A DNA stretch of 53,570 nt from Bacteroidales bacterium (GTDB lineage Bacteria > Bacteroidota > Bacteroidia > Bacteroidales > WCHB1-69): NCBI GenBank assembly GCA_017525505.1, contig JAFXSR010000063.1, positions 1-53,570 of the forward strand. The letters run 5' to 3'. The position numbers and the translations under genes were made by a program. Of the stretch, positions 15,859-24,125 are shown piece after piece. The notes under the pieces were generated by a model that ran no database searches, was not told where the DNA came from, and worked only from the letters and a program-made list of their open reading frames with translations. Position 1 is the first letter of the stretch. Each line of letters begins with the position of its first letter.

Positions 15859-16950
15859 ATGAATAATAACAGTTACTGCGTCATTATGGCTGGAGGTATT
15901 GGAGCCAGATTCTGGCCTATGAGCCGCTCCAATACCCCCAAGCAGTTTATCGATATTATGGGAGACGGAAGTACTCTCATCCAGAAAACTTTCAACAGGT
16001 TCAGCAGAGTCTGCCCGAAAGAGAATATCTATATTGTCACCAGCGAGCAGTACAAGGATATAGTGAAGGAACAGTTGCCGGACATCACCGATGAGCAGGT
16101 TGTGCTGGAGCCGGCAAGACGTAACACGGCACCGTGTATTGCCTACGCCAACTACAAAATAAAACAGAAAAATCCTGATGCGGTGGTGGTGGTGGCTCCA
16201 TCCGACCATTTGATTGTCAAAGAGGATGTTTTTGTGGATGTGGTGGAGAAAGGCCTGAAGGCAGTGGGGGAGAGCGAATGCCTGCTGACGATAGGTATAA
16301 AGCCTTCTCATCCGAATACAGGCTATGGTTACATTCAGTTCAACGATGAGAAAAGCTTGCCGGATAATCCTTCCATTTATGATGTAAAGATGTTTACCGA
16401 GAAACCGGAGCTGGAGATGGCCAAGCAGTTTATTGAGAGTGGCGATTTCCTGTGGAACGCCGGTATCTTCATGTGGTCTTTGAAATCCATTTTCGCGGCC
16501 TTTGAAAAATACCTGCCTGATGTGAATGATTTGTTCAAGCAGGGAGAGGGTTTGTACAACACTCCCGGAGAACATTCGTTTATCAATCAGATTTATCAGG
16601 TGTGCCGGAATATTTCTATTGACTACGGTGTGATGGAAAAGGCTACCAATGTGAAGGTCTATGCCGCCGATTTCGGCTGGTCGGACCTGGGAACCTGGGG
16701 CTCGCTGTTTAATCTGCGCGAAAAAGACGAGGATAACAACGCCATCACAGGAAAAAAGGTGAAGATGTATAACAGCCACAATTGTATTGTGAACATGCCC
16801 AAAAACAAAGTGGTGGTGATTCAGGGACTGGAGGACTATATAGTGGTGGAAAATGACGATGTGCTGTTGATTTGCAAGAAAGAGGATGAACAGCAGATTC
16901 GCCAATATGTGACGGATGTGCAGGTGGAGTTTGGCAACAAATATGTATAA
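15859..16950 (+). CDS. manC: Mannose-1-phosphate guanylyltransferase
   Basis: The ATG at 15859 is preferred to the upstream TTG in the repeat-derived leader. The 363-residue product starts with the nucleotidyltransferase signature MAGGIGARFWPMSRSNTPKQ, followed by APSDHLI, MFTEKPELEMAKQF, LWNAGIFMWS and DFGWSDLGTWGS. It makes GDP-mannose from mannose-1-phosphate and GTP. It is the short, single-domain form without the C-terminal phosphomannose isomerase domain of bifunctional enzymes. It lies directly behind the DUF2723 gene, which suggests that the mannose is used in glycosylation of exported proteins or surface glycans. Confidence 0.93.
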   Translation: MNNNSYCVIMAGGIGARFWPMSRSNTPKQFIDIMGDGSTLIQKTFNRFSRVCPKENIYIVTSEQYKDIVKEQLPDITDEQVVLEPARRNTAPCIAYANYKIKQKNPDAVVVVAPSDHLIVKEDVFVDVVEKGLKAVGESECLLTIGIKPSHPNTGYGYIQFNDEKSLPDNPSIYDVKMFTEKPELEMAKQFIESGDFLWNAGIFMWSLKSIFAAFEKYLPDVNDLFKQGEGLYNTPGEHSFINQIYQVCRNISIDYGVMEKATNVKVYAADFGWSDLGTWGSLFNLREKDEDNNAITGKKVKMYNSHNCIVNMPKNKVVVIQGLEDYIVVENDDVLLICKKEDEQQIRQYVTDVQVEFGNKYV

Positions 16951-16970
16951 TTAATGTGTTAATGAAGTTA

Positions 16971-17057
16971 AAAACTGAAAACTGAGAATTGAGAAAAACA
17001 CCTAAACTTCCTAAACCTCCTAAACTTGTAACCCTATAACCGTGTAACCGCGTAAAC
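16971..17057. repeat. Short tandem repeats of 7 and 9 bp between manC and hutI
   Basis: AAAACTG twice then AGAATTG in 7-bp register (16971-16991), then CCTAAACTT, CCTAAACCT, CCTAAACTT (17001-17027), then GTAACC-type units to 17057. No promoter consensus is visible in this gap. Confidence 0.7.
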
Positions 17058-17083
17058 AATTAAACAAATCAACATTATTTCTC

Positions 17084-18340
17084 ATGGCTTATCTTATAAA
17101 GAACATCAAGAAATTAGTGCAGGTGGAGACCAAGCCTGTGCTGTTGCGTGCCGGCAAGGACATGCAGACGGTGAAATGTATTGACAACGCTTTCTTATTG
17201 ACCGATGGCGACAAAATCGTGGATTTCGGAAAGATGAGCAAGCTGACCGATGAGGTGCTGAGTCAGTGCAAACATAAGGTACAGGAAGTTGACGCATCGG
17301 GACGGATGGTGTTCCCTTCGTTCTGCGATTCGCACACGCACATTGTGTATAAAGGCAGCCGTGAGATTGAATACAACGATAAGATCAAAGGTTTGAGCTA
17401 TGAGGAAATTGCCAAACGTGGCGGCGGCATTCTGAATAGTGTTCAGAAACTCCGCAAAGCCTCAGAAGAAGAGCTGTTTGACGAGGCCTGGCAACGTTTG
17501 GAAGAAATTATTTCTTTTGGCACCGGTGCGGTGGAAATCAAGAGCGGATATGGCTTATCCACTGAAGATGAACTGAAATCTTTGCGTGTTATCCGTCGCT
17601 TGAAAGAAAAGTCACCGCTGACTATCCGTGCCACTTTCTTGGGTGCTCATGGTGTGCCGGAAGAATATAAGGGCCGTCAGGGAGAGTATGTGGATTTGAT
17701 TATCAATGAGATGATTCCGATGGTAGCCGCTGAGGATTTAGCCGATTATATTGATGTTTTCTGTGATCGTGGTTTCTTTACTCCTGAAGAAACAGAGCGA
17801 ATTTTGATGCAAGGTATCAAGTATGGCATGAGACCGAAAATCCATGCCAATGAGCTGGCCAATTCAGGTGGTATCCAGGTGGGCGTCAAGTACAACAGCT
17901 TGTCGGTTGACCATCTGGAGCATACGGGTCCCAAAGAGATAGAGTGCCTGCTCGGTTCTGAGACTATGCCGACCTTCCTGCCGGGAGCTGCCTTTTTCCT
18001 GAATATGGTATATGGTCCTGCCCGCCAGATGATAGATGCTGGTTTGCCAGTGGCCTTGGCTTCTGACTATAACCCAGGTTCTTCACCTTCTGGCAATATG
18101 CAGTTCATCTTGTCTATGGGTTGTGTCAACTATAGAATGACCTGTGAGGAGTCCATCAACGCCACCACGTTGAACACGGCATACGCCATGGGTGTAAGCC
18201 AGACGCACGGCAGCATTGCCAAGGGCAAAGTGGCTAACTTCTACATCACCAAGCCTATCCCCACCATCGAGTTCATGCCTTATAGTTTCGGTAGCAACAA
18301 GGTGGAGCAGGTATTCTTGAATGGCAAGAAGGTGAAGTAA
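17084..18340 (+). CDS. hutI: Imidazolonepropionase
   Basis: A 418-residue amidohydrolase. The metal-binding DSHTHIVYKGSREIEY, then GGGILNSVQKLR, EIKSGYGLSTEDELKSLRVI, ATFLGAHGVPEEYKG, HANELANSGG and LPVALASDYNPGSSPS all match HutI. It opens imidazolone-5-propionate to N-formimino-glutamate, the third step of histidine breakdown. No other hut gene is in the window, so here it stands apart from hutH, hutU and the formimino-transferase. Length is normal and all motifs look intact. Confidence 0.95.
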   Translation: MAYLIKNIKKLVQVETKPVLLRAGKDMQTVKCIDNAFLLTDGDKIVDFGKMSKLTDEVLSQCKHKVQEVDASGRMVFPSFCDSHTHIVYKGSREIEYNDKIKGLSYEEIAKRGGGILNSVQKLRKASEEELFDEAWQRLEEIISFGTGAVEIKSGYGLSTEDELKSLRVIRRLKEKSPLTIRATFLGAHGVPEEYKGRQGEYVDLIINEMIPMVAAEDLADYIDVFCDRGFFTPEETERILMQGIKYGMRPKIHANELANSGGIQVGVKYNSLSVDHLEHTGPKEIECLLGSETMPTFLPGAAFFLNMVYGPARQMIDAGLPVALASDYNPGSSPSGNMQFILSMGCVNYRMTCEESINATTLNTAYAMGVSQTHGSIAKGKVANFYITKPIPTIEFMPYSFGSNKVEQVFLNGKKVK

Positions 18341-18396
18341 CTGTTCTAAAAGATTTTATACAGCAGTAAAATACCATTTTTCAGGAATATTACATC

Positions 18397-20079
18397 TCAG
18401 TAATAATTTCCGTCTTCCAGTATTCGTTTCCTCGACGCATCGTAGTCCTTGTTAACCAAGCTCCTTCGACTGTCGAAGCAGGATGTTTTTATGGATGCCA
18501 AATCCAAAATAGTATGGAACAGGTCGTCAATCATGTAGGGTGTATGGAGACTCTGTCCCAGCTGGGTGTCCTCGGATTGAAGGAAAGCATTCTGCGACTC
18601 TGAGCACCAAAGGATAAAGGGAATTTCCACATTGGCATGGGGAATTTTTCCTGAATAATCGTGGCCGCAATAGTCCCCCTCATCATAAACATTTTCTCCA
18701 TGGTCGGAGAAATAGAGAGCGGAGATCCGCATATCGGGGTGTAATTGGCTATAGTTTGCAAGAAAAGAAAAAATGCTGTCGATAATGAAATCATTGTAGA
18801 AGACTGCATTATCGTAAGCATCTATGTTTTTGCCCTTCTTGTCTTCCGCTCCTTTGAATTTGTCGAAACTGAAAGGGTAACGCCTGTTATATTGGGTATG
18901 GCATCCCATAAGATGTAAGAATACCATTTTGTTTTTTTCTTTTCCTGACAAAGCGGTGACCAAAGGTTCAAACAATTTTTGGTCAAAAGAGGCCATTTGT
19001 GTGCTTTCCATGGAAGAACTGGCCATTACATTCACAAACGATACCACATCCGCATTGTAAGCCAAATTGGTGACACCATTGTCCCAAAGCCCTATGGGTG
19101 ATTGGTTTGAGAGCCAGTATGACTTGTATGGCGTGGAATGAAGTACATCGAAAATGTGTATGCAGCTGTCAACAGACAGGTGGCGGTCCATATTGTTTTC
19201 GGTGAGAAAGAGCATCACGGAACTCAAGGTATTGGAATTGGCACTGATGACATTGTTGAAAGCCAAAATATCGTTGCGGGATTCCAGCCGTGGTGTCGTT
19301 TCGCGGTGATAACCATATATTTCCATGTGGTTACGGTTGCACGACTCACCGATTACCACCACCACAAGAGTGGAATCGGTGCTGGTTATTTCCGCATCGA
19401 CATCATATAAGTTGCGTTTTTTCAGCTTGTTATATGCTTTCGATTCAGTATAGAAAGAAATAAACGCCCGTTCTACATCAGGGACTGCCAATCGCAGGAA
19501 CCGACCATTAACAATGTTTTCAGCAAAAAATATGGCGGCGGCAATCCAAAGAACAGACCATACAATGATCTCGCTTTTCGTCCGGAAAGCAAGGCGTGGC
19601 GTATGTTTCAGCGTTAACACATACAATATCACATACGGAACAAGCAGTAGCAGGAGAGGGGTCATCTTGACCGTCATGAACTCGGAAGCCTCGTTGAAAT
19701 TGGTGTTCAAGAAGACGAAAATAGATGAGGCGTTCAAAGGACATTTCAATATTATCCAATGAAACAGATTGATAAAACCATCGACAAACAGCAATGTGGC
19801 GGCTGTCGCATAAAGGAATCTTTTCCGCAGCAAGATGTATGGCAGCAAAAGCAGGACGGTCCACAGAAGCTGTACCAATATCGTTCTTGGCATAAAGGCC
19901 TCAAAATTGACACACAAGCCTACAAAAGGCACATATAACACCATGGCGACAAGCCAAAAGACGTTTTTGCACGATGTTTTGGTGGCATCATCGCATCTAT
20001 GTGTCAGTTTGTCTGTTTGTGTTGTCATTCTGCAATTATCGTGATGTTGTAATTGAACAATACGTTTTATCTCATCCAT
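18397..20079 (-). CDS. Phosphoethanolamine transferase-like (EptA-type) membrane enzyme
   Basis: A 560-residue protein with about five N-terminal membrane segments (residues 40-195), then a periplasmic sulfatase-fold domain. Motifs: VVVVIGESCNRNHMEIYGYHRETTPRLE, the presumed nucleophile Thr in SANSNTLSSVMLF, LHLMGCHTQYNRRYP, and the metal site SALYFSDHGENVYDEGDYCGHD. Relatives move phosphoethanolamine from phosphatidylethanolamine to lipid A or core sugars and can lower susceptibility to cationic peptides. The start at 20079 overlaps the upstream gene by 13 bp; an ATG at 20028 (MTTQTDK) is the alternative. The acceptor is unknown. Confidence 0.85.
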   Translation of the reverse strand: MDEIKRIVQLQHHDNCRMTTQTDKLTHRCDDATKTSCKNVFWLVAMVLYVPFVGLCVNFEAFMPRTILVQLLWTVLLLLPYILLRKRFLYATAATLLFVDGFINLFHWIILKCPLNASSIFVFLNTNFNEASEFMTVKMTPLLLLLVPYVILYVLTLKHTPRLAFRTKSEIIVWSVLWIAAAIFFAENIVNGRFLRLAVPDVERAFISFYTESKAYNKLKKRNLYDVDAEITSTDSTLVVVVIGESCNRNHMEIYGYHRETTPRLESRNDILAFNNVISANSNTLSSVMLFLTENNMDRHLSVDSCIHIFDVLHSTPYKSYWLSNQSPIGLWDNGVTNLAYNADVVSFVNVMASSSMESTQMASFDQKLFEPLVTALSGKEKNKMVFLHLMGCHTQYNRRYPFSFDKFKGAEDKKGKNIDAYDNAVFYNDFIIDSIFSFLANYSQLHPDMRISALYFSDHGENVYDEGDYCGHDYSGKIPHANVEIPFILWCSESQNAFLQSEDTQLGQSLHTPYMIDDLFHTILDLASIKTSCFDSRRSLVNKDYDASRKRILEDGNYY

Positions 20080-20780
20080 CCTTCAACGCGATATATCTTT
20101 TCTACAAGTTTTTTCTCTTTTCCAGTGGCTTTGTCATAATGCCATACTTCTATGCGAGCAGCGTAATAATCTTCCCAGTCTCCTTCATAAATGGTGAATT
20201 CTTTTTTGTCCACGAGTTTTGAGAATGAATAAGTGGAATCAATGATTTTAGTGCTTCTGTCTTTCAATCTATCCTCTGACAAAGGAATATTATTTGAAAC
20301 TTCATAACAACGCAGAAAAATTTCTCCTGCTGGCAAAGCATAATAATAAAAGTCATATTTGTAAATGCCACCTTGAAAAGAATTCCACACTTGAAGAAAC
20401 GACTCCGTATTCAAGCTATCTATCTCCACAACATTTTGGTCATCTTCTTCAAGCGGCAGGTGATAATTCAATCCTTCGGGAATACTGTGCTTGCTACCAA
20501 AACCATCAGGACTAAACATGGCGGCAAATGTGAGAGCGAAACCGAGAATGATAACTATCAAGATAGAAATTATTGTTGAAATAATGAATTTCCACCATTG
20601 TTTGTCCACTATCAACACAACCCATGATATGACAATGAATACTATTGTTAGCAGCAGTAGTACACCTACGATATCCTCAAAAAAAGTAGGAGCTTTGGTA
20701 AATAACCATAATAAGGTTAGCATTAGAATGGCTAACATAAGTGGTAGTATATACCAATATTTCAAAATGAATTTTTTCAT
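20067..20780 (-). CDS. Membrane protein of unknown function
   Basis: A 237-residue protein with three hydrophobic segments in the first 95 residues (WYILPLMLAILMLTLLWLF; IVGVLLLLTIVFIVISWVVL; FIISTIISILIVIILGFAL), then a 140-residue soluble domain with many aromatic residues (GGIYKYDFYYYALPAGEIFL, ARIEVWHYDKATGKEKKLV). I recognise no family. It overlaps the start of the EptA-like gene by 13 bp and has a clear -7 box upstream, so the two form an operon and may act together on the envelope. Confidence 0.78.
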   Translation of the reverse strand: MKKFILKYWYILPLMLAILMLTLLWLFTKAPTFFEDIVGVLLLLTIVFIVISWVVLIVDKQWWKFIISTIISILIVIILGFALTFAAMFSPDGFGSKHSIPEGLNYHLPLEEDDQNVVEIDSLNTESFLQVWNSFQGGIYKYDFYYYALPAGEIFLRCYEVSNNIPLSEDRLKDRSTKIIDSTYSFSKLVDKKEFTIYEGDWEDYYAARIEVWHYDKATGKEKKLVEKIYRVEGWMR

Positions 20781-20812
20781 TTGTCGAAAGAGTTAGCTGA
20801 TAATTTTAATTG

Positions 20813-20820
20813 CAAAGATA
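20813..20820 (-). promoter_or_regulatory. -7 box TATCTTTG
   Basis: Plus-strand CAAAGATA, 32 bases before the start of the 20067-20780 gene; it serves the membrane protein and EptA-like operon. Confidence 0.72.
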
Positions 20821-20886
20821 CAAAATAACAACGTAATTTCCGAGTCTTTATTCTGTTCTTAAAGACCAAATATCAGAGAAAGGTTG

Positions 20887-20894
20887 TATTTTTG
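20887..20894 (+). promoter_or_regulatory. -7 box TATTTTTG
   Basis: 27 bases upstream of the M28 peptidase ATG at 20922. It includes the TTG that a naive gene caller would take as start. Confidence 0.7.
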
Positions 20895-20921
20895 CAACCA
20901 GAATTAAATGCTATTGAAACG

Positions 20922-22190
20922 ATGAAAAAACTGATGATTTTGGTGCTGGCCTTTGTGCTGGTGATATTTTTCGGAACCTCTCTGCAAGCACAGGATTTAT
21001 CCTATTACAAACAGATTGTCAAGGAGTTGAGCTCCGCAAAATACCAAGGCAGAGGCTATGCCAAGGGCGGTGCCAACAAGGCGGGAAAATACCTGCAAAA
21101 GGAGTTCGCCAAGGCCGGTGTGGACGAGGTGGTATGCCAACCGTTCACCATCGATATCAATACTTTTCCGGGCAAGATGGAACTGTCTGCGGATGGTCGC
21201 AAGCTGGCCCCGGGCGTGGACTTCTCCATGCGTGAGTACTCTCCTGGTGTTCATGGTGAATTTCCTGTGTATCATGTGGATACCTTGAATTATGACCCGG
21301 AGAAGATGTTTGCCGACTTAGCCAAACCTGAATATGCCAACTGTCTTGTGGTTTGCGAGTTTTGGTTCGCTTACAATCATGGAAAGGACTTCTCCCGCTT
21401 GCAGAAGGCTGGTGGCTGTACCAATGCAGGACTCATCCAAACCTGGACTTCTCCTATCAAGTTTTACAAGGCTTACGGCCATAGGGTAGTGGAGAAGCCT
21501 ATTATCTGGATGACGCCCGAAGCTGTAAAAGGCATTAAAACTGTACGTGCCGATATAGACAACAAGTTCCTGAAAGATTATGAGCTTTTCAATGTGATTG
21601 CCAAGGTGGAAGGCCGCAGACACGACAGTTGCTATGTTTTCACGGCGCACTACGACCACCTCGGCAACCTTGGCAAGAAAGTGTTTTATGCTGGTGCCAA
21701 CGACAATGCCTCAGGAACTGCGGCTATTGTGACCTTAGCCAAGTATTACGCCCAGAACCGCCCCGAATACGACATGTACTTTATTGCCTTTTCGGGCGAA
21801 GATGCTAATCTTCGTGGTTCAGAGTATTATGCGGAGCATCCTATTGTGCCATTGTCTCAAATCAAGTATTTGTTCAACATCGACATGATTGGCGATAACA
21901 ACCCTGTGCAGTACTGCGAGGTGAGTGACGAGGGAATGCGTGGCTATGCTTTGTTTGAGAAGCTGAACGATGGGAAGCATTATTTTAAGAGCTTAAACCG
22001 TGGCGAGTTGGCCGGCAACAGTGACCACTATCCTTTTGCTGTCCGCCATGTGCCCTGTATCTTCTTTGAAAATGAGGAAGGCGATGCTTTCAAGTACTAC
22101 CACACCATCTTCGACACCTACGACAACTTCCTCATCGACGCATACGAACCTATTTTCAAGTTTGTAAGGGATTTTGTGGGGAGGTACTAA
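20922..22190 (+). CDS. Exported M28-family zinc peptidase
   Basis: A 422-residue protein from the ATG at 20922, giving the signal peptide MKKLMILVLAFVLVIFFGTS. The M28 site is complete: TAHYDHLG (His, Asp), AGANDNASGTAA (bridging Asp), AFSGEDANLRGSEYY, FNIDMIGDNN, and a final His in FKYYHTIFDTYDNF. The usual Glu-Glu pair reads Glu-Asp here; the second residue is a zinc ligand, so the change is conservative. A PA-type insert may lie between residues 100 and 200. It probably works as an aminopeptidase or similar exopeptidase outside the cytoplasm. It has its own promoter and is divergent from the EptA operon. Confidence 0.9.
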   Translation: MKKLMILVLAFVLVIFFGTSLQAQDLSYYKQIVKELSSAKYQGRGYAKGGANKAGKYLQKEFAKAGVDEVVCQPFTIDINTFPGKMELSADGRKLAPGVDFSMREYSPGVHGEFPVYHVDTLNYDPEKMFADLAKPEYANCLVVCEFWFAYNHGKDFSRLQKAGGCTNAGLIQTWTSPIKFYKAYGHRVVEKPIIWMTPEAVKGIKTVRADIDNKFLKDYELFNVIAKVEGRRHDSCYVFTAHYDHLGNLGKKVFYAGANDNASGTAAIVTLAKYYAQNRPEYDMYFIAFSGEDANLRGSEYYAEHPIVPLSQIKYLFNIDMIGDNNPVQYCEVSDEGMRGYALFEKLNDGKHYFKSLNRGELAGNSDHYPFAVRHVPCIFFENEEGDAFKYYHTIFDTYDNFLIDAYEPIFKFVRDFVGRY

Positions 22191-22215
22191 GAATTACAAT
22201 TATACTTCTGTAATA

Positions 22216-22242
22216 ATAGGGGCTGCATTCAGCCGCCCCTAT
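22216..22242. terminator. Strong GC hairpin after the M28 peptidase gene
   Basis: ATAGGGGC (22216-22223) and GCCCCTAT (22235-22242) form an 8-bp stem. GGCTG and CAGCC within it allow an alternative stem. It is 26 bp after the stop codon. No U-run follows, so termination is inferred from position. Confidence 0.5.
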
Positions 22243-22352
22243 CTGCAACATCACATAGAAGTGTGAGGTTATGTGTCATATCTTAACTGTTCAGCTCTAG
22301 GCGAGGGTTCCCTAAATAGAGTCCGCAGGGTATAATAAAATTATTCACTACG

Positions 22353-22895
22353 CTACCAATCGTAATCTTCACATTTCCAATCATCTTGGTAGCGTATAGT
22401 TGCTCCTAAGATACCGCCAGATGTCCCTTCTATCCAACTCACAACATATATACGTGCATAATGACAATAATGTTTGTAACTTCTAGGATCATCGTTCTTG
22501 CTTCTGATTATATAACCACAACCAGGCTTTACAGATATACTTGAATTCGTCCATCCTGAACTGGGAATGTTCTTAATTTGACCAAGTTTTTTCACACTTC
22601 CAACACATACGATTTCGCCGTTAGCATAATGACTATCCATGTAGAAATTATTACTTCTGTTTATTTCCAAATTTATGTAACTATCGTACCATCGAGTATA
22701 CCAATAGTGACCAGATTGATAATTATCAGCATAGGTGCTATCTACCAAAAGAAGATTAACCTTGTCCCCACCATTGTCGGAATTACGCATCCTAATTTCT
22801 ACTCCTTCAAAAGAATTGTCATTTTCTTTTTGACATGAAGAAAAACAAACGAGGATGGTAGCATAAGTAATAACCATGAATAATACTCTTTTCAT
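22353..22895 (-). CDS. DUF5036-like lipoprotein
   Basis: A 180-residue product from the ATG at 22895, where MKRVLFMVITYATILVCFSSC is a lipoprotein signal (lipobox CFSSC). The mature part follows the order I associate with DUF5036: an Asn-rich start (RMRNSDNGGDKVNLLL), INRSNNFYMDS, GEIVCVGSVKKLGQIKNIPSSGW, KPGCGYIIRS, and the closing YARIYVVSWIEGTSGGILGATIRYQ. Proteins of this type are Bacteroidales surface or periplasmic lipoproteins of unknown role. No -7 box is evident. It lies alone, between the M28 gene and a long hairpin element, like a mobile cassette. Confidence 0.75.
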   Translation of the reverse strand: MKRVLFMVITYATILVCFSSCQKENDNSFEGVEIRMRNSDNGGDKVNLLLVDSTYADNYQSGHYWYTRWYDSYINLEINRSNNFYMDSHYANGEIVCVGSVKKLGQIKNIPSSGWTNSSISVKPGCGYIIRSKNDDPRSYKHYCHYARIYVVSWIEGTSGGILGATIRYQDDWKCEDYDW

Positions 22896-22983
22896 ATTAA
22901 TATTCGCCGTGTTATAGCCCATTCGGCACGTCGGTTTTATGATAATAATCGATTAATGGTGTGCCAGATAGGTGATGGGAAAA

Positions 22984-23197
22984 TATGCACATAAAAAAAG
23001 CGTGGCACTTTTTCGCCTTCATTGGATGTCTTGAGGTCTTCGACTACCTGATACTTCCCAATTACAACGAGTAAAGCCCACGCCTATTGGCGGGAGCGTT
23101 GTTGCTTTACTCTTGGAAGTATCATTTGAAAGTGTCGAAGTTTCAAGACATCCAGTGTACAAGCTATTTCGCTTTTTCCTAATCTATGATGTGCATA
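22984..23197. ncRNA. 214-nt imperfect hairpin element (structured RNA or recombination site)
   Basis: Six paired blocks nest around a CGCC-TATT-GGCG tip (23081-23092): TATGCACAT 22984/ATGTGCATA 23189; AAAAAGCG 22995/CGCTTTTT 23170; GGATGTCTTGA 23024/TCAAGACATCC 23143; CTTCGAC 23038/GTCGAAG 23134; GATACTTCC 23050/GGAAGTATC 23115; GAGTAAAGC 23069/GCTTTACTC 23104. That is over 50 base pairs broken by internal loops, with no coding frame. A 6S-like RNA, a folded integron-type attC site, or a transposon-derived element are all possible. It has no T-run and is far too long for a terminator. Confidence 0.6.
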
Positions 23198-23269
23198 AAC
23201 GAGTTATGCGGTTTTTCTCATAAGCATTTTTTTCGTTAATACTTTAGTTTTTTGTTTGATATTTGTTCG

Positions 23270-23683
23270 TTACTGTTTGCTTCTTTTTATAAATTCAGCT
23301 GGGGTCATTATAGGAATTTCAGCATTTGAGAAACCTTTTATGTCACGAGATACTATTACATCTGGGTGAAAGTATGATGCTGATAAACACTGAACGGAAT
23401 CTTCAAAATCCTGACCGCCCATATTAACAGCTCCAATAATCGTGGAAACATCTATTGGTGTCACTTCGAATGAGTTGCACAACCATCTGATTTTATCTGT
23501 CATTGTTTCCTTTGAATAAGCTTTATGCAAAATATAGGCACAATTTACAATTGTCAAAACAGATAATGACAGTTGTATTTTTTCTTTTTTCCACATTTCA
23601 AATATATTGGCTGCATCTTGGAAAAAAGGTTCTCGTTTACCGAGAAAATCCACAACTACATTTGTATCAAGAAAAACTTTCAT
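23270..23683 (-). CDS. PIN-domain ribonuclease toxin (VapC-like)
   Basis: A 137-residue protein from the ATG at 23683. PIN motifs: MKVFLDTNVVVDFLGKREPF (first Asp), a mid-protein Glu/Asp region (MGGQDFEDSVQCLSA), and VIVSRDIKGF (last Asp). Such proteins cut tRNA or rRNA when freed from their antitoxin. The start codon overlaps the antitoxin stop (ATGA), so translation is coupled. The protein has the normal length for the family and complete acidic residues. Confidence 0.87.
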   Translation of the reverse strand: MKVFLDTNVVVDFLGKREPFFQDAANIFEMWKKEKIQLSLSVLTIVNCAYILHKAYSKETMTDKIRWLCNSFEVTPIDVSTIIGAVNMGGQDFEDSVQCLSASYFHPDVIVSRDIKGFSNAEIPIMTPAEFIKRSKQ

Positions 23684-23964
23684 TTTGCCCATTCCTCCCA
23701 CATGTTGTCAAGTTCTTTTTCTACATCAAATCCCTCAGGAAGTGGTCCACAACTCATAGCCAAAAGTTCAGGAGATGGTTTAAAGTCTTTGGGAATATGC
23801 GGAAAAACAAGTTCTTTTGAATGTTTCTTGTGTTTATTCTCTTTGTTTTCAAGTAATTTGTCAGCAAGCCAATGTCTATCTTCAAATGACAATGAAAGTC
23901 CCTGCAGGTAATTCCATAAATTACCCATCGCAGCGGAGGCCTGATATGTTGAAGTATTACTCAT
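23680..23964 (-). CDS. Antitoxin of the PIN-domain pair
   Basis: The ATG at 23964 is used because the upstream ATG at 24009 lies before the -7 box. It gives a 94-residue protein. MSNTSTYQASAAMGNLWNY is followed by LSFEDRHWLADKLLENKE, a helix shared by many Bacteroidetes antitoxins of RelE and PIN pairs, and by an acidic tail (GFDVEKELDNMWEEWAK) that would wrap the toxin. It is first in the operon and overlaps the toxin start by 4 bp. Confidence 0.8.
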   Translation of the reverse strand: MSNTSTYQASAAMGNLWNYLQGLSLSFEDRHWLADKLLENKENKHKKHSKELVFPHIPKDFKPSPELLAMSCGPLPEGFDVEKELDNMWEEWAK

Positions 23965-23988
23965 ATCGTATATTTTTATTTCAATCGG

Positions 23989-23996
23989 CAAAGATA
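23989..23996 (-). promoter_or_regulatory. -7 box TATCTTTG
   Basis: Plus-strand CAAAGATA, 24 bases before the antitoxin start codon at 23964. It rules out the upstream ATG at 24009. Confidence 0.75.
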
Positions 23997-24085
23997 CAAA
24001 TTTTACCATTCATAAGGGCTATGGTTTAGCTTCATTAAATCAAAATAAAAAAATTTAATGGATGGATTGAAACTGCTCTTTTTTG

Positions 24086-24093
24086 TATATTTG
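24086..24093 (+). promoter_or_regulatory. -7 box TATATTTG
   Basis: 32 bases before the FMN reductase gene. A TTG lies 16 bases upstream of the box. Confidence 0.72.
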
Positions 24094-24125
24094 CAGCATC
24101 ATTATAGGAAATAAACCAGAAAGTT

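Noticed and set aside
15847..16905. 352-codon open frame antisense to manC
   Set aside because: It lies entirely opposite a well-supported enzyme gene, is rich in His, Leu and Val as expected for an antisense reading of Bacteroidales codons, and has no -7 box at its start.
22984..23197. Rho-independent terminator reading of the long hairpin
   Set aside because: Too long, interrupted by many internal loops, and no adjacent T-run on either strand.
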